A DNA stretch of 64,000 bases from Changshengia sp963803165 (GTDB taxonomy: Bacteria > Chloroflexota > Dormibacteria > Aeolococcales > Aeolococcaceae). A program made the position numbers and the translations under genes. Location of the stretch: contig CAWDLK010000001.1 of assembly GCA_963803165.1 (NCBI GenBank), positions 434,001-498,000 on the forward strand, written 5' to 3'. Below are positions 35,982 through 43,887 of the stretch, in pieces. The notes under the pieces were generated by a model that was not told the DNA's origin, did no database searches, and was given only the letters and a program-made list of their open reading frames with translations. The first letter of the stretch is position 1. Every line of letters begins with the position of its first letter.

Positions 35982-36914
35982 GTGTTCTACGTCCTCGTGC
36001 TCACCGCCGTCACCGCGGTCTGGGGATGGACGTTCGTGGTCATCAAGGACTCGATCGCCCAGTACCCCGTCGCGCCCTTCCTGGCGCTCCGCTTCGGGCT
36101 GGCCGTCCTGGTGCTGCTCCTCCTCTCGCGCCGGCTCCCGGAGCGCCGGTCGCTGCTCATCGGGGGGGTGATCGGCGTCGCCGTGGCCGCCGGATACGCG
36201 CTCCAGACCTACGGGCTCGCCAGCACCGCGCCCGGCACCGCCGGGCTCATCACCGGCCTCTTCGTGGTCTTCACCCCGGTGATCGACCGCGCCTTCGGGG
36301 CCCGGATCGCCCCGCGCACCTGGGTGGCGGTGCTGATCGCGCTCGCCGGAACGGGGCTCCTCGCGGGCGGCGATCCGACCGTCCAGGTCGGCATCGGCGA
36401 CCTGCTGGTGCTGCTCGGGGCGATCTGCTTCGCCTTCCAGGTGGTGATGCTCTCCCGGCGCGCCCCCGGTCTCCGAGCCCTCGACCTGGCCCTGATGCAG
36501 ATGGCCGTCTGCTGGGTCGTCTTCGGAGCCGCGGGCTCCACCTCCTTCAGCTCCCCGACCGGTGGGGTGTGGTTCGGCGTCGTCGTCACCGGGGTCTTCG
36601 CGAGCGCTCTGGCCTTCCCCCTGCAGGCGTGGGTGCAGGCGAGGCTGGACGCCACCCGGGCCGCTCTGATCATGGCGATGGAGCCCGCCTGGGCCCTCTT
36701 CTTCGCCGTGCTCCTCGCCGGCCAGCACCTCGACGCGGTCCAGGCGGCCGGCGCGGCGATGGTGCTGATCGCCGTGGTGGGCCATGAGGCGGCCCCGCAG
36801 CTCGCGGCCGCGCGACAGGGCCCGGGATGGGCGGCCGGGAAGCCGGCGGGCCCGGAGCTCAGCCGCCCGGGGGCGCTGGCGCGCCGCCGCCCGCGGCGCG
36901 GTCCAGGGCGATGA
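35982..36914 (+). CDS. EamA/DMT-family permease
   Basis: 310 aa with ten hydrophobic segments in two EamA repeats: AVWGWTFVVIKDSIAQYPVAPFLALRFGLA, GLASTAPGTAGLITGLFVVFTPVID, and the second half ending with AALIMAMEPAWALFFAVLLAGQHLD. The family exports amino acids or other metabolites; substrate unknown. The last 18 codons overlap the end of the convergent nucleoside phosphorylase gene and are Arg/Pro-rich, so the tail is probably a by-product of the overlap. Confidence 0.85.
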   Translation: MFYVLVLTAVTAVWGWTFVVIKDSIAQYPVAPFLALRFGLAVLVLLLLSRRLPERRSLLIGGVIGVAVAAGYALQTYGLASTAPGTAGLITGLFVVFTPVIDRAFGARIAPRTWVAVLIALAGTGLLAGGDPTVQVGIGDLLVLLGAICFAFQVVMLSRRAPGLRALDLALMQMAVCWVVFGAAGSTSFSSPTGGVWFGVVVTGVFASALAFPLQAWVQARLDATRAALIMAMEPAWALFFAVLLAGQHLDAVQAAGAAMVLIAVVGHEAAPQLAAARQGPGWAAGKPAGPELSRPGALARRRPRRGPGR

Positions 36915-37650
36915 GCCGGCGGAGCCCGCCCACCGCGACCTCGATCGCGGCGTCGAGGGGCAGGCTGCCCGCGTCCGGCATCCCGGCGAGGCCGCGCGAG
37001 GGGCTGTCGATGACCGCGAGCACGGCTCCGGCGCGCACCCGGCGGACCGCCGCCACGGTGAGGACGGTCGCCGACTCCATCTCCGCCGCCAGGCAGCCGG
37101 CCCGTGCCCAGGCGTCCCAGCGCGCCCGGATCTGCGCCTCGAGGGGAAAGGCCTCCGGCTCCAGCTCGGCGTAGAAGGCGTCGTTGGTGAGCACCACGCC
37201 GACCCGGTGGCGGTGGCCGGAGGCCGCGGCCGCCTCGCGCAGCGCCACCACCACGTCGAGGTCGGCGACCGCGGGGAAGCCGCGGGGGGCGTAGTGGTCC
37301 GGGGTGCCGTCCCCGCGAGCGGCCGCCTGCACCACCACGACGTCGCCGAAGTCGAGGCCGCCGTCGAGCGCACCGCAGCTGCCCACCCGAACCAGGGTCC
37401 CGGCCCCGACCCTGACCAGCTCCTCGACCGCGATCGCCGCCGAGGGTCCGCCGATCCCGGTGGAGGTGACGCTCACCGGCACCCCGTCCAGGCTCCCGGT
37501 GTAGGTGGTGAACTCGCGGTGGGAGGCGATCTGCCGGGCGCCGTCCAGGTGCGCCGCGATCCGGGCGCAGCGGCCCGGGTCGCCGGGGAGCAGGACGTAG
37601 CTGCCGACGTCGCCGGCCTCCACCTGGAGGTGATACTGCCGCTGACCCAC
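36859..37650 (-). CDS. uridine phosphorylase-like nucleoside phosphorylase
   Basis: 263-aa PNP/UDP-family enzyme: VLLPGDPGRCARIA (phosphate-binding loop), REFTTYTGSLDGVPVSVTSTGIGGPSAAIAVEEL, LVRVGSCGAL and the nucleoside-binding CLAAEMESATVLTVAAV. It cleaves a nucleoside with phosphate to base and ribose-1-phosphate. Motifs fit uridine phosphorylase best, but purine substrates are not excluded. GTG start at 37650 with a TACATT hexamer 9 nt upstream; divergent from an RpiB-like isomerase that may handle the sugar product. Confidence 0.87.
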   Translation of the reverse strand: MGQRQYHLQVEAGDVGSYVLLPGDPGRCARIAAHLDGARQIASHREFTTYTGSLDGVPVSVTSTGIGGPSAAIAVEELVRVGAGTLVRVGSCGALDGGLDFGDVVVVQAAARGDGTPDHYAPRGFPAVADLDVVVALREAAAASGHRHRVGVVLTNDAFYAELEPEAFPLEAQIRARWDAWARAGCLAAEMESATVLTVAAVRRVRAGAVLAVIDSPSRGLAGMPDAGSLPLDAAIEVAVGGLRRLIALDRAAGGGAPAPPGG

Positions 37651-37690
37651 GATCGGCGAAATGTAGCAGGGGTGACGGGACCGCTCCGCG

Positions 37691-37696
37691 TACCAT
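37691..37696 (+). promoter_or_regulatory. TANNNT -10 element of the RpiB-like gene (leaderless)
   Basis: TACCAT ends 7 nt before ATG 37704; no ribosome-binding site. Confidence 0.5.
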
Positions 37697-37703
37697 CGCT
37701 GGC

Positions 37704-38192
37704 ATGTCGACCGCCAGCCGGATCGCCGTCGGCAGCGACACGCGCGACCCGGTCGCCAACTCGATCGCCACCCACCTCGAGGCCGCCGGTTTCGCGGTCA
37801 TCCGCTGCGGCGCCGTCGAGGCGGCAGCCACCCCCTGGCCCGAGGTTGCCGAGCAGGTGGGCCGGCTGGTGGCCCAGGGTGTCGCCGAGGCCGGGGTGGT
37901 CCTCTGCTGGACCGGGACCGGGGTCAGCATCGCCGCCAACAAGGTTCCCGGCATCCGGGCGGCGCTCTGCAGGGACCCCGACACCGCGCGCGCCGCCCGC
38001 CGCTGGAATGGCGCCAACGTCCTGGCCCTCGCCCTCGACGGGGCCACCCCCGAGTCCGCCCAGGCCGTCGTCGACGCCTTCCTCTCCACCCGCGACATCG
38101 ACCCCGACGAGGCCGCCAACGTGCGCTTCGTGGGCACCCTGGAGCGGCGGTACGGGATGGGGGGAGGCGGGGAGCGGGGCCGGGAGCCCTGA
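37704..38192 (+). CDS. RpiB/LacAB-family sugar-phosphate isomerase
   Basis: 162 aa. IAVGSDTRDPVANSIATHLEAAGF opens the fold, and LCWTGTGVSIAANKVPGIRAALC corresponds to the CGTGIGxSIAANK motif of RpiB, with the catalytic Cys shifted into an LCWTGTG context. WNGANVLAL follows. It probably interconverts ribose- and ribulose-5-phosphate, or a related pair. The Trp inside the motif marks a separate subfamily, so the exact substrate is open. Divergent from the nucleoside phosphorylase, which suggests nucleoside salvage. Confidence 0.8.
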   Translation: MSTASRIAVGSDTRDPVANSIATHLEAAGFAVIRCGAVEAAATPWPEVAEQVGRLVAQGVAEAGVVLCWTGTGVSIAANKVPGIRAALCRDPDTARAARRWNGANVLALALDGATPESAQAVVDAFLSTRDIDPDEAANVRFVGTLERRYGMGGGGERGREP

Positions 38193-38238
38193 CCGGCCGA
38201 CCGGCCGGCCGGCTCCGCGACGCGGCGCCCGCGATGCG

Positions 38239-38244
38239 TAGCAT
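38239..38244 (+). promoter_or_regulatory. TANNNT -10 element of the S51-like fusion gene (leaderless)
   Basis: TAGCAT ends 7 nt before GTG 38252, favouring this GTG over an in-frame ATG at 38234 that would lie upstream of the hexamer. Confidence 0.5.
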
Positions 38245-38251
38245 GGGTGCG

Positions 38252-39550
38252 GTGACGGCCGTCCGCGTGCTGTGCATCATGGGCTCGGGGGAGACGGCGC
38301 CGACCATGGCGCCAGTGCACCGCGAGTTGATCGAGCGGGTGGGCGGTGGGCGCGCCCGGGCGGTGCTCCTCGACACCCCCTTCGGCTTCCAGGAGAACGC
38401 CGACGAGCTGGTGGCCCGCGCCCAGGAGCACTTCGAGCGCAGCATCGGCCACCCTCTCGAGCTGGCCAGCCTGCGCCGCGTCGAGCGCGCCTCCGAGGTG
38501 GAGCGGGAGGCCGCCTACAGCCGCGTCCACGCGGCGGACTACGTCTTCTCCGGCCCGGGCAGTCCCAGCTACACCCTGCGCCAGTGGCGCGGCACGGAGA
38601 TCCCGCGGCTCCTCGCGGAGAAGCTCGGGCAGGGTGGCTGCGTGACCCTCGCCTCGGCCGCGGCGATCACCCTCGGGGTGGTGTCCCTCCCCGTCTACGA
38701 GATCTACAAGGTCGGCGAGCCGGTGCACTGGCTCGAGGGCCTCGACCTGATGAGCGTGGCCGGCATCCGCGCCGCGGTGATCACCCATTGGGACAATGCC
38801 GAGGGCGGCACCCACGACACCCGCTTCTGCTACATGGGCGAGGGTCGCCTCTCTCAGCTCGAGTCCCTCCTCCCCGAGGGGGCCGCCATCCTCGGGGTCG
38901 ACGAGCACACCGCGCTCATCCTCGACCTCGGCGCCGAGCGCGTCGAGGTGCGGGGACGCGGGCGCGCGGTGGTGCGCCGCCATGGGGTGGAGACCAGCCT
39001 CACCGCCGGCTCCGAGATCACCCTCGGCGAGCTCCGCGACCTGCTCGCCGGCGGAGGGGCGCCCGCGGTCCGCCACCCTGCGCCGGACCGGAGAGACCCG
39101 CCTCCGACCTCCACCGACCGCGAGGAGCCGTTCCTCGCCCTCCTCGACGAGCGCCAGGAGGGATTCGACCGCGCCCGCGAGCAGGGCGACGCTCCGGCGA
39201 TGGTCGCCGCCGTCCTGGCCGTCGAGACCACCATGGCCGAATGGTCGGGTGAGACCTTCTCCGGCGACGAACGCGAGCGCGGCCGATCGCTGCTCCGGAG
39301 GATGGTGACCCGGCTCGGAGAGGTCGCCCAGGAGGGGACCGCGGACCCGAGGGAGCGCGTCGCCCCGCTCGTCGAGGCGATCCTGGCGCTGCGCCGTGAG
39401 TTCCGGGCGGAGCGCCGCTTCGCCGACGCCGACCGTCTCCGCGACCTGCTCACCCGCTGCGGCGTGGAGGTGCGCGACGGTCGCGAGGGCAGCGACTGGG
39501 AGCTGGCCGGGTCCGCCGCCGTCTCTCCGGCCTCCGGGCAGGGGAGCTGA
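38252..39550 (+). CDS. peptidase S51-like domain fused to a CysRS C-terminal-like domain
   Basis: 432 aa. Residues 1-280 resemble the type 1 glutamine-amidotransferase-like/peptidase S51 (cyanophycinase, dipeptidase E) fold: VLCIMGSGETAPTM, AVLLDTPFGFQENADELVARAQ, DYVFSGPGSPSYTLRQW, and a possible nucleophile Ser in TLASAAAITLG. Residues about 300-425 resemble the DALR/C-terminal helical region of cysteinyl-tRNA synthetase, notably LRREFRAERRFADADRLRDLLTRCGVEVRDGREGSDW. No synthetase catalytic domain is present. Function unknown; binding or processing of a tRNA- or cysteine-linked substrate is only speculation. Start set by the TANNNT spacing. Confidence 0.75.
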   Translation: MTAVRVLCIMGSGETAPTMAPVHRELIERVGGGRARAVLLDTPFGFQENADELVARAQEHFERSIGHPLELASLRRVERASEVEREAAYSRVHAADYVFSGPGSPSYTLRQWRGTEIPRLLAEKLGQGGCVTLASAAAITLGVVSLPVYEIYKVGEPVHWLEGLDLMSVAGIRAAVITHWDNAEGGTHDTRFCYMGEGRLSQLESLLPEGAAILGVDEHTALILDLGAERVEVRGRGRAVVRRHGVETSLTAGSEITLGELRDLLAGGGAPAVRHPAPDRRDPPPTSTDREEPFLALLDERQEGFDRAREQGDAPAMVAAVLAVETTMAEWSGETFSGDERERGRSLLRRMVTRLGEVAQEGTADPRERVAPLVEAILALRREFRAERRFADADRLRDLLTRCGVEVRDGREGSDWELAGSAAVSPASGQGS

Positions 39551-39551
39551 G

Positions 39552-40563
39552 ATGTCGACCTGGCACGAGGTGGCGCCCCGGCGTCTGGGGCGTTCGAGCA
39601 TCCGGGTGAGCCCGCTCGGTCTCGGCTGCTGGGCCATCGGCGGCCCGACGGTGGGAGACGACGGCCGGGTCACCGGTTGGGGCGACGTGGACGACGCCGA
39701 GTCGATCCGGGCCATCCGGCGCGGCTTCGACCTCGGGGTGACGTTCTTCGACACCGCCGACAGCTACGGCGCCGGTCACAGCGAGCGGCTCCTGGCCAGC
39801 GCGCTGGGCGTCCACGGCGAGGACGTCGTGATCGCCACCAAGTTCGGCTGGACCTTCGACGACGACGGCAGCCGCCGGGCGCACGGCATGGACGTCACCC
39901 CCGCCTACGTCCGGCGTGCGTGCGAGGCGTCGCTGCGGCGCCTGGAGCGGGACGACATCGACCTCTACCAGCTCCACATCGGCAGCCTCGCCGACAGCCA
40001 GGCCGAACTCGGTGGTGGAGACGCTGGAGACCCTCCAGTCGGAGGGCCTGATCCGCGAGTTCGGCTGGAGCTGCGACGTGGCGGAGCAGGCCGCGCGCTG
40101 GGCGGAGCGCGGCACCTGCGCGGCGCTGCAGTTCATCTGCAACGTGCTCCAGGAGACGCCGGGGATGGTCGGGCTCTGCGAGCGCACCCGGATGGCGGCG
40201 ATCTGCCGGAGCCCGCTGGCGTCCGGCTTCCTGAGCGGCAAGTACTCGGCCGAGGCGCGGCTGCCCGGCGACGACTGGCGCACCCAGGTGCTGCAGCGGG
40301 GCTGGGGCGACCTCTTCAACCCCGACGGCAGCGGCAACGCGCAGTGGCTCGCCCGGCTCGACTCGATCCGGGAGATCCTCACCCAGGGTGGTCGCACCCT
40401 CGCTCAGGGAGCGCTGGCGTGGCTCTGGGCGCGCAGCCCGGTGACGGTGCCCATCACCGGCTTCAAGACGGTGGCCCAGGTCGAGGAGAACGTCGCCGCG
40501 ATGGACCGGGACCCGCTCTCCCCGGAGGAGATGACGCGCATCGACCGGATCCTCGAGCGCTGA
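39552..40563 (+). pseudogene. aldo/keto reductase, frameshifted as sequenced
   Basis: From ATG 39552 the frame encodes the front of an AKR TIM barrel: LGRSSIRVSPLGLGCWAIGG, FFDTADSYGAGHSERLLASAL (catalytic Asp and Tyr), VIATKFGWTFDDDG (Lys) and DLYQLHIGSLAD. It is lost at about 40011. The next frame continues VVETLETLQSEGLIREFGWS, CERTRMAAICRSPLASGFLSGKYS and the NADP-binding end VPITGFKTVAQVEENVAAM. Removing one G of GG at 40011-40012 restores SQAELVVETLETL and a 336-residue protein. Substrate unknown. It begins 2 nt after the S51-like fusion gene. Confidence 0.85.
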
Positions 40564-40594
40564 CGGGGGCGACGGCCCACCGGTCCGCGCGCGC

Positions 40595-40600
40595 TAACCT
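40595..40600 (+). promoter_or_regulatory. TANNNT -10 element of the DUF2277 gene (leaderless)
   Basis: TAACCT ends 6 nt before ATG 40607; no ribosome-binding site. Confidence 0.5.
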
Positions 40601-40606
40601 CACCCC

Positions 40607-40813
40607 ATGTGTCGCAGCATCAAGACCCTGCGCGGTGCCGAGCCACCGGCGTCGTCCGCGGAGATGGAGGCGGCCGCCCTGCAGTACGTCCGCAAGGTGA
40701 GCGGCTACCGCCAGCCGGCGCTGCGCAACCGCGAGGCGTTCGACGCCGCGGTCGCCGAGATCACGGCGGCCACCGACCGGCTGCTCGCCCGGCTGCAGCC
40801 GGCGCGGCCCTGA
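40607..40813 (+). CDS. DUF2277 family small protein
   Basis: 68 aa: MCRSIKTLRG at the start, then EMEAAALQYVRKVSGYRQPALRNREAF and AVAEITAATDRLLARL, which match DUF2277 proteins over their full length. The family is widespread in Actinobacteria and relatives and has no known function; no catalytic motif is visible beyond the conserved MCR start. Short but well supported by family match and promoter spacing. Confidence 0.88.
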   Translation: MCRSIKTLRGAEPPASSAEMEAAALQYVRKVSGYRQPALRNREAFDAAVAEITAATDRLLARLQPARP

Positions 40814-40846
40814 CACCTCCCGACCGGAGGGTGCATCCCGCCGCCC

Positions 40847-41239
40847 TCAGGCGCCGGCGGGGTCGCCTCCGTCCAGGACGATCGAGGTCTGGTCACGGGC
40901 GATCCGGGTCAGCTCGTCGTCCCGGCCCTGCCACATCATCGAGATCATCTGGAGGTCGCCGCGCAGGCTCCAGAGCGGGTGGCCGAAGGTGGCCGGGCGG
41001 TTCTTCTCGATGGCGAGGTGGCTGTACCAGGCGAGTCCGTACCCGATGACGGGGAGGGCGAGGATGCCGGCGGGACGCCGGGCCACCAGCGCCGCCGAGG
41101 CGACCATCGCCCCGAGGTGCACCCCCGCGAAGTGAAGCCACCGGGTCCGCGGCCGGCTGTGCTGGCTGACGTAGAAGGGGAAGTACTCACCGTAGCTGCT
41201 GAACTCGCGGCCGCGGCCCATCCCCTGCCTGGCGCCCAT
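40847..41239 (-). CDS. DUF962 (Mpo1-like) membrane protein
   Basis: 130 aa: FSSYGEYFPFYVSQHSRPRTRWLHFAGVHLGAMV, two hydrophobic segments, then GLAWYSHLAIEKNRPATFGHPLWSLRGDLQMISMM. The His-rich pattern (H..W.H, SH, GHP) is that of DUF962; yeast Mpo1 of this family is an Fe-dependent fatty-acid alpha-dioxygenase, and bacterial members are untested. The ATG at 41239 is chosen because TACCCT lies 6 nt upstream. Confidence 0.82.
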   Translation of the reverse strand: MGARQGMGRGREFSSYGEYFPFYVSQHSRPRTRWLHFAGVHLGAMVASAALVARRPAGILALPVIGYGLAWYSHLAIEKNRPATFGHPLWSLRGDLQMISMMWQGRDDELTRIARDQTSIVLDGGDPAGA

Positions 41240-41245
41240 CCCCGC

Positions 41246-41251
41246 AGGGTA
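41246..41251 (-). promoter_or_regulatory. TANNNT -10 element of the DUF962 gene (leaderless)
   Basis: TACCCT on the minus strand, 6 nt before ATG 41239. Confidence 0.45.
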
Positions 41252-41408
41252 CGCCGCGAGGCGGCCCGCGGGCCGCGACCCGGTGACGGGCCGGTCGCTC
41301 GGCGGCGCTGCCCCGCCCCTCGTGTGGGATGCTGCGCTTGCCCGATCTTCCGTCCTCCTCAGTCCTCCTCGGACCTCACGGTCTGGAAGCAGCGGGCATG
41401 GTTGCTTG

Positions 41409-41434
41409 CTCCCCGCGTCGGCTGGCGCGGGGAG
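41409..41434. terminator. strong hairpin downstream of the methyltransferase
   Basis: A 9-bp perfect stem (CTCCCCGCG / CGCGGGGAG) with an 8-nt loop, 47 nt beyond the methyltransferase stop on the minus strand. There is no T tract. The rest of 41252-41480 shows no gene that I can support. Confidence 0.35.
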
Positions 41435-41480
41435 TCTGCCTCCACGGGACGGGTGCGATCGCCGGCGGTCGGGCCCCGGC

Positions 41481-42116
41481 TCAGCGGTGCTGCGCGGGCC
41501 GCCGGGCCTCGACCAGGAAGATCGGGACCGCCGGCCAGATGCGCCGGCGCCGCCAGGACGCGAAGCCCGCGCCGCGCAGCAGCCCGGCCATCTCCGCCTC
41601 GTCCCGGTAGCCGGCTCCGTGGCGGTGCCCCCTCGGCCTGATCAGCCGGCCGAAGAGCCCGATCCCGAGCACGTCGGCGAGCACCAGCCGGCCGCCCGGG
41701 GCCAGCACCCTCGCGACCTCGCCCAGCGCGGCACCCTGCTCCTCCCAGTGGTGGAAGGACATGGTCGTGGTGACCACGTCGGCGCTCTCGTCGTCAAGGG
41801 GGAGGCGTCCGGCACCGGCCACCTCGAGACGGACGCGCGGCTCACCGGCGAAACGGGCCCGCGCCACCGAGATCATCCCCTCGGAGGGATCGATGCCGAT
41901 CAGCTCCGCGCCGGGCAGCCGGGAGAGCAGCGCCTGGAGCAGGCGGCCGGTTCCGCAGCCGACGTCGACGACCCGGCCCGGGACGGCGCTGCCCGAGAGG
42001 AGCGCATCCACCACGCGGCGGTGGATCCGCCCGAAGAACATCTGTCCCGGGCTGCGATCGTAGGTGGCGGCCCACCGGTCGAAGTGCGCGGCGTCGCCGT
42101 GGCGGCCTCTCTCCAT
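41481..42116 (-). CDS. class I SAM-dependent methyltransferase
   Basis: 211 aa of the UbiE/type 11 kind: FDRWAATYDRS at the start, motif I VVDVGCGTGRLLQAL, IGIDPSEGMI, LPLDDESADVVTTTMSFHHW (motif II) and LAPGGRLVLADVLG. Quinone methylation (MenG/UbiE) is conceivable because this organism makes menaquinone. However, the distinctive UbiE sequence around the substrate pocket is not obvious and the gene is far from the men locus, so the substrate is left open. Confidence 0.85.
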   Translation of the reverse strand: MERGRHGDAAHFDRWAATYDRSPGQMFFGRIHRRVVDALLSGSAVPGRVVDVGCGTGRLLQALLSRLPGAELIGIDPSEGMISVARARFAGEPRVRLEVAGAGRLPLDDESADVVTTTMSFHHWEEQGAALGEVARVLAPGGRLVLADVLGIGLFGRLIRPRGHRHGAGYRDEAEMAGLLRGAGFASWRRRRIWPAVPIFLVEARRPAQHR

Positions 42117-42183
42117 CTGGCGCGTGCATCAGACCACATCCGGCGGTGCTGCGGTCCCCGGCGCATACTTCCGCCGTCCCTCC

Positions 42184-42876
42184 ATGACCGTTCGCGATGT
42201 GGTCATCGACTCGCCCCAGGGCCGCCTGCGCGGCTGCCTCGCCGTGCCCGAGACGCCCGGGCCCCATCCCGGCGTGGTGGTGATCCACGAGATCTACGGC
42301 CTCAACGACAACATCCGCGACATCACCGGACGCCTGGCGGCGGAGGGCTACGCGTCCCTGGCGGTCGACCTCTTCTCGGGGCGCAACCGCGCGCTCTGCA
42401 TGGCCCGTCTGATGGGCGGAGCCCTCATCGGGCGCTCGTCGTTCGCGGTCACCGACCTCGGTGCGAGCGCGGAGTTCCTGGGCGCCCAGCCCGAGGTCGA
42501 CGGCACCCGGATCAGCGTGGTCGGCTTCTGCATGGGGGGCGGCCTCGCCCTCGCCTGGGGGTGTCGCGACCGGCGGCTCCGGGCGATCGCCCCCTTCTAC
42601 GCCACCAACCCGCGGCCGCTCGGGGCGGTGCGCCGGCTCTGCCCGGTGGTCGGCAGCTACCCGGGGCGCGACTTCACCGCGCGGGCCGGGCGCCGGCTCG
42701 CGGCCCGTCTCTCCGCCTTGGGGATCGCCCACGACGTCAAGGTGTACCCGGGTGCGCGTCACTCCTTCTTCAACGACCGAGGCTCGGCGCACGACCCCGC
42801 GGCGTCGGCCGACGCCTGGGAGCGCACTCTCGCCTTCTTCGCCGAGCACGTCCGCGCCGGGCCCGCGCCTCCGTAG
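42184..42876 (+). CDS. dienelactone hydrolase family protein
   Basis: 230-aa alpha/beta hydrolase of the DLH family: GVVVIHEIYGLNDNIRDITGRLAAEGY (Glu), Cys nucleophile in VVGFCMGGGLAL, and His in YPGARHSFFND. The Cys-Asp-His triad is complete. In catabolism DLH opens dienelactones from chloroaromatics, but many family members serve other esters and no pathway genes are near. The ATG at 42184 precedes TVRDVVIDSPQG, the usual first strand. Confidence 0.87.
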   Translation: MTVRDVVIDSPQGRLRGCLAVPETPGPHPGVVVIHEIYGLNDNIRDITGRLAAEGYASLAVDLFSGRNRALCMARLMGGALIGRSSFAVTDLGASAEFLGAQPEVDGTRISVVGFCMGGGLALAWGCRDRRLRAIAPFYATNPRPLGAVRRLCPVVGSYPGRDFTARAGRRLAARLSALGIAHDVKVYPGARHSFFNDRGSAHDPAASADAWERTLAFFAEHVRAGPAPP

Positions 42877-42947
42877 CGTCCCGGGGCCCGCGTCGCGGGG
42901 GTGCGACGGGAGCGGCCGGGCGCCGCCACTCGTGGCACACTCGTTCG

Positions 42948-43865
42948 GTGCTCCTCCCGATCACGACCGACGTCCTCGTGGAGGCGGCGCAGCGGCTCGC
43001 TGTCGGCGGTCATCGGTACACGTCGCGCCAGCTCTACTACGCGGCCTGCCGGTCGGTGGAGCGTCCCCCCGCCTCGACCACCCGCGGCCTCATCGGCCTC
43101 GGCGCCATCCTCGTCGTGCTCGCCGGGTGCTTCCTCTGGGTGCACACGTTCCCGCTCTCCCTGGTCCTCGCGGCCCTCGGGGTCGCCTCGCTTCTCGCCG
43201 CTCCGCTGAACGCTCAGGCCGAGCGCGCCCGCGAGCGCCGGCGCGCGGTGGAGAGCCGGCCGTTGGCGGCGAGCTACGACGGCTTCCTCTCCGGGCCGCT
43301 GACCGAGGCGCTGAGCGGCCGGCCCGAGGCCTTCATCGGGCTGGTGGTGGCGGCAGTGCCCTCGACCGGCGGCGGCTCCCCCGGGGTCCTCGGCGCCGGC
43401 AGCGAAGCCCCCGGCCCGCTCGTCGTCTGCGACCGACGGGAGACGGCGGAGATGCTGTGGGCCAACGCCGAGCACCTTCCGGAGGGCGCCGCGGTGGCCG
43501 ACCTCGCCGGGCTCCTGCCCGGCGACGGGGAGCTGGCCCCCGGGCTCCGCGAGCGCCGCCTCGTCGCCCTCCACGATGCCGGCCCGGCCGGCTGCGCGCT
43601 GCCGTCGACCCTGCGCCGGGCGGGTGGCATCGACGTGGTGGACGCGGGTCTCCGTCCCCCGGTCTCGGATGCCGGGCTCCAGGTGGTCGAGGGAGCCCCG
43701 GCCCGCCTGCCCGCAGGGATCGAGGCCGATCTGACCATCGCGGAGGTGGGCTGGCTCCGGAGCGGCCGCCGCCTCGAGCTCGCCACCCTGGGCCCGGGGG
43801 AGGTGGTGGCCCTGGTCACCGCCGGCTGCGCGATCGCCGCCCCGCCGAGCGAGTCGGGCGCCTGA
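42948..43865 (+). CDS. membrane protein with an N-terminal RQLYY motif, unknown function
   Basis: 305 aa. The N-terminal 40 residues (LVEAAQRLAVGG, then RYTSRQLYYAACRSVERP) recall the small winged-helix region with an RQLYY motif found at the front of topoisomerase VI A-like proteins; the resemblance is limited to this motif. Two adjacent hydrophobic helices follow (IGLGAILVVLAGCFLWVH, LSLVLAALGVASLLAAPL), then about 200 soluble residues with VVCDRRETAEMLWANAEHLP and many Gly/Ala/Leu strands. I do not recognise the C-terminal domain. GTG start at 42948 (CACACT 6 nt upstream). Confidence 0.6.
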   Translation: MLLPITTDVLVEAAQRLAVGGHRYTSRQLYYAACRSVERPPASTTRGLIGLGAILVVLAGCFLWVHTFPLSLVLAALGVASLLAAPLNAQAERARERRRAVESRPLAASYDGFLSGPLTEALSGRPEAFIGLVVAAVPSTGGGSPGVLGAGSEAPGPLVVCDRRETAEMLWANAEHLPEGAAVADLAGLLPGDGELAPGLRERRLVALHDAGPAGCALPSTLRRAGGIDVVDAGLRPPVSDAGLQVVEGAPARLPAGIEADLTIAEVGWLRSGRRLELATLGPGEVVALVTAGCAIAAPPSESGA

Positions 43866-43887
43866 AGGGGGGGCCGCAGGGCCGGGC

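Noticed and set aside
36859..36914. Extended C-terminus of the EamA permease as a functional tail
   Set aside because: The last 18 codons overlap the convergent phosphorylase gene and are Arg/Pro-rich antisense sequence, so no function is claimed.
41380..41420. Possible SRP (4.5S) RNA, because of a GGTCTGGAAGCAGCG stretch
   Set aside because: The universal GGAAGG-AGCAGC loop is incomplete (GGA missing) and the flanks do not fold into the SRP helix; the strong hairpin next to it is better read as a terminator.
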